Origin: Alphaproteobacteria bacterium
GTDB taxonomy: Bacteria; Pseudomonadota; Alphaproteobacteria; Sphingomonadales; Sphingomonadaceae
Direction of reading: 5' to 3'
DNA: 6,975 nt
Assembly (NCBI GenBank): GCA_018828205.1
Contig: JAHJWA010000285.1
Location: forward strand, 1-6,975
Within the stretch, counting starts at the first letter, position 1. The number at the start of each line of letters is the position of its first letter. The translations under genes and the position numbers were made by a program. Positions 5,251-6,975 of the stretch are shown in pieces. A model generated the notes under the pieces. It made no database searches and had not been told where the DNA came from. It worked only from the letters and a program-made list of their open reading frames with translations.

Positions 5251-6975
5251 TTACTCGGGCCGCAGGGGGCTCCGGGAGGACAATTGGCGGGTGTAGAACC
5301 ACCCCAGCGCGATCAGGCTGAGCCCCAGCGCGGCGAAGGAGGCGATCCGCAGCAGCCCGGTCAGCCCCGCGGCGTCGACCGCGAAGACCTTGACCACCGC
5401 GGCGAGCATCAGCACCAGCGAGCCGATCCGCCAGCTGCGCTGTCCCAGCCGGCTCCCCAGCAGCAGGAAGCCCAGCGCCAGCACGATCCCCACCAGCGAG
5501 CGCAGCAGGTCCTCGGTCTCGCCCAGCGGCACCGCGGTCAGCAGCGTGCCCGCATGCGCCTGCCGCAGCAGCGCGATCGCACCCACGGTGGCGAGCGTCA
5601 TGATCGCCCCGTCGAACCACGGCCGAAGCTTCTCGCCCGACCAGCGCCGCAGCAGCCAGGCCGCGGCGATGGCGGTGCCGAAGCCGAGCGTCAGCCAGTT
5701 CGCCAGCACCAATGCGCCCACCGCCTGCCGCGCGACCAGCGGGTTGTGCCACAGCAGCGTGAAAGCTGCGAAATGCGCCAGCGCGGCGGCGGCGAGCCCG
5801 ATCGCGAGGCCGCGGCTCGCGCCCAGCCGCGGCACCCCGGCGGCGGCGATCCACGCCGCGCCCGACAGCGCCAGCTGCCACAGGCTCCGCTCGGCCATCC
5901 CGAGTGCGACAAAGCGCGCCAGGCTCTCGATCGCGAAGACCTGCTTGTAGAGCCCGTGGAGCACCACCGGCAGCAGCGCCGCGGCGATCCACGCGAGATG
6001 CCAGCGATAGCCGCGCAGCTCCAGCGGCGGCAGGCGCAGCGCCGCCAGCGCCGCGGGCAGCAGCAGCGTCAGCGAATCGCGCAGATCCGGCGCGTCGGAG
6101 GCGAAGAAGGGTTCGCCCACCAGCGCCCGCGCGCCGGCGGAAAGCCATTCGCCCAGCGGGTCGAGCGCCCACAGCAGCGCGATGGTGAGCAGGGTCACCC
6201 GCGCCGCCAGCCGCTCGGGCGCGCGCCACGCCAAGGCGATCGCCAGCGCGGCGGCGACCCAGGCCAGCGCGGGCCCCGGGATCACCTGCGCCAGCGCGCC
6301 ATAGACCATCGCCGCCGCCAGCGCCTCGGCCCCGCGCCTCCAGCCATCGCGCCGGTCGAGCAGCGCCAGCGCCGCGAAGGGCAGCGCCGCGCCGGTCCAG
6401 CGCAGCAGCGCGCGCAAGGCCGGGACATCGTCGCCCCCGCCCCCCAGATGCGCCAGCTCGGGGAGGAAATGCGGGGTCCCGATCAGCACCAGCGCGAGCA
6501 GGCCCGCGCCCGCCCAGAGCAGCCAGGCCAGCGCGCCGGTGTAGTCCTGGCGCAGCAGCCACGCGGGCAGTGCCAGAACCGGCAACGCCAGCAGCGGTGC
6601 GGCCCAGCCCGGGGTCAGCAGCAGCAGCGCGCCATAGGCCAGCGCCAGCCCCGAACCGAGCAGCAGCGCGAAATCGCCCGGCGCCGCTGCGCGGTCGATC
6701 CGCGCCGCCGCGGCGAGCGGGAATGCGGCGAGCAGCGCCGCCGCAAGCGCCAGCCACGGCTCGGCCGGATCCGCGTCGAATTCGCCGAAAGTCCCATAGG
6801 CGACCAGCGCCAGCGCGGGCGCGAATGCGGCGATCTGCCACAGGTCGAAGCGCCGCGCCGCGCCCCGCAGGGCGAGCGCCAGCGGCACTCCGGCGAAGAC
6901 CAGCGCCAGCCCCGCGCCGACCGCCGCGAACAGCGCGGGCTCGGGCGCGGGCCACAGCGCGAACAGCAGCACCGC
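5251..6975 (-). CDS. DUF2339 polytopic membrane protein (5' end outside window)
   Basis: About 574 C-terminal codons are present and the frame stays open to the window edge. A GTG near the edge (6972-6970) could be read as a start but is more likely an internal valine, because DUF2339 proteins are usually 800-1000 residues. The visible part is a chain of many hydrophobic helices rich in Ala, Leu and Trp, separated by short polar loops. The C-terminal block KVFAVDAAGLTGLLRIASFAALGLSLIALGWFY is the typical DUF2339 ending (quoted here only as KVFAVDAAGL plus ALGWFY). It acts in the inner membrane; the biochemical role of the family is not established. The gene is extremely GC-rich. It ends with TAA at 5253-5251, and the deacetylase gene follows after 40 bases, so a joint role in envelope or surface glycan handling is plausible but inferred. 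Confidence 0.85.
   Translation of the reverse strand, partial: AVLLFALWPAPEPALFAAVGAGLALVFAGVPLALALRGAARRFDLWQIAAFAPALALVAYGTFGEFDADPAEPWLALAAALLAAFPLAAAARIDRAAAPGDFALLLGSGLALAYGALLLLTPGWAAPLLALPVLALPAWLLRQDYTGALAWLLWAGAGLLALVLIGTPHFLPELAHLGGGGDDVPALRALLRWTGAALPFAALALLDRRDGWRRGAEALAAAMVYGALAQVIPGPALAWVAAALAIALAWRAPERLAARVTLLTIALLWALDPLGEWLSAGARALVGEPFFASDAPDLRDSLTLLLPAALAALRLPPLELRGYRWHLAWIAAALLPVVLHGLYKQVFAIESLARFVALGMAERSLWQLALSGAAWIAAAGVPRLGASRGLAIGLAAAALAHFAAFTLLWHNPLVARQAVGALVLANWLTLGFGTAIAAAWLLRRWSGEKLRPWFDGAIMTLATVGAIALLRQAHAGTLLTAVPLGETEDLLRSLVGIVLALGFLLLGSRLGQRSWRIGSLVLMLAAVVKVFAVDAAGLTGLLRIASFAALGLSLIALGWFYTRQLSSRSPLRPE

Noticed and set aside
5225..6955. A 576-codon minus-strand frame alternative to the DUF2339 frame
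   Set aside because: It is composed almost entirely of Ala, Gly and Arg with no coherent domain. The overlapping frame has membrane helices and the DUF2339 ending.

Overview
The window looks like chromosomal DNA of an alphaproteobacterium, most likely a sphingomonad (Sphingomonadaceae or Erythrobacteraceae). The grounds are high GC (46 of 60 bases in 6301-6360), alphaproteobacterial L11 and L1 sequences, a short MSQTFEFY-type protein next to a cold-shock gene, and a DUF2339 membrane protein beside a polysaccharide deacetylase. The taxon is an inference from protein flavour; no rRNA is present.

Layout, left to right. (1) 1-500, minus strand: a CspA-family cold-shock gene (288-500), followed downstream by the start of a small uncharacterised gene (1-146, cut by the window edge), with hairpins between them. 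(2) 501-810: a gene-free stretch holding the csp leader hairpin and a plainer, lower-GC segment. (3) 811-2438, minus strand: two tightly coupled genes of unknown function. The upstream one (370 aa) has an EVE/PUA-like domain (the fold used to read modified bases), then a transmembrane segment and a small cysteine-containing tail. The downstream one (169 aa) has one N-terminal membrane helix and a helical exported domain. The pair is visibly lower in GC than its flanks (29-33 of 60 bases in sampled lines, against 38 of 60 in rplK) and has its own promoter, so it looks like acquired DNA. (4) 2439-3910, plus strand: the L11-L1 ribosomal protein operon rplK-rplA, with a candidate promoter, a leader structure resembling the ribosomal protein L1 autoregulatory site, and a strong rho-independent terminator. 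nusG, the usual alphaproteobacterial upstream neighbour, is absent; the foreign pair occupies that place. (5) 4038-4217, plus strand: a 59-residue single-pass membrane protein. (6) 4233-6975, minus strand: a probable two-gene operon of a large DUF2339 polytopic membrane protein (5' end outside the window) and a polysaccharide-deacetylase-like protein.

The main candidate for something undescribed is the 811-2438 pair: a cytoplasmic EVE-like sensor apparently joined to the membrane in one polypeptide and coupled to a small membrane partner. Its architecture fits a membrane-associated defence or stress-sensing module, but no catalytic domain is visible and function is not established. The best-supported regulatory element is the L1-type leader in front of rplK.
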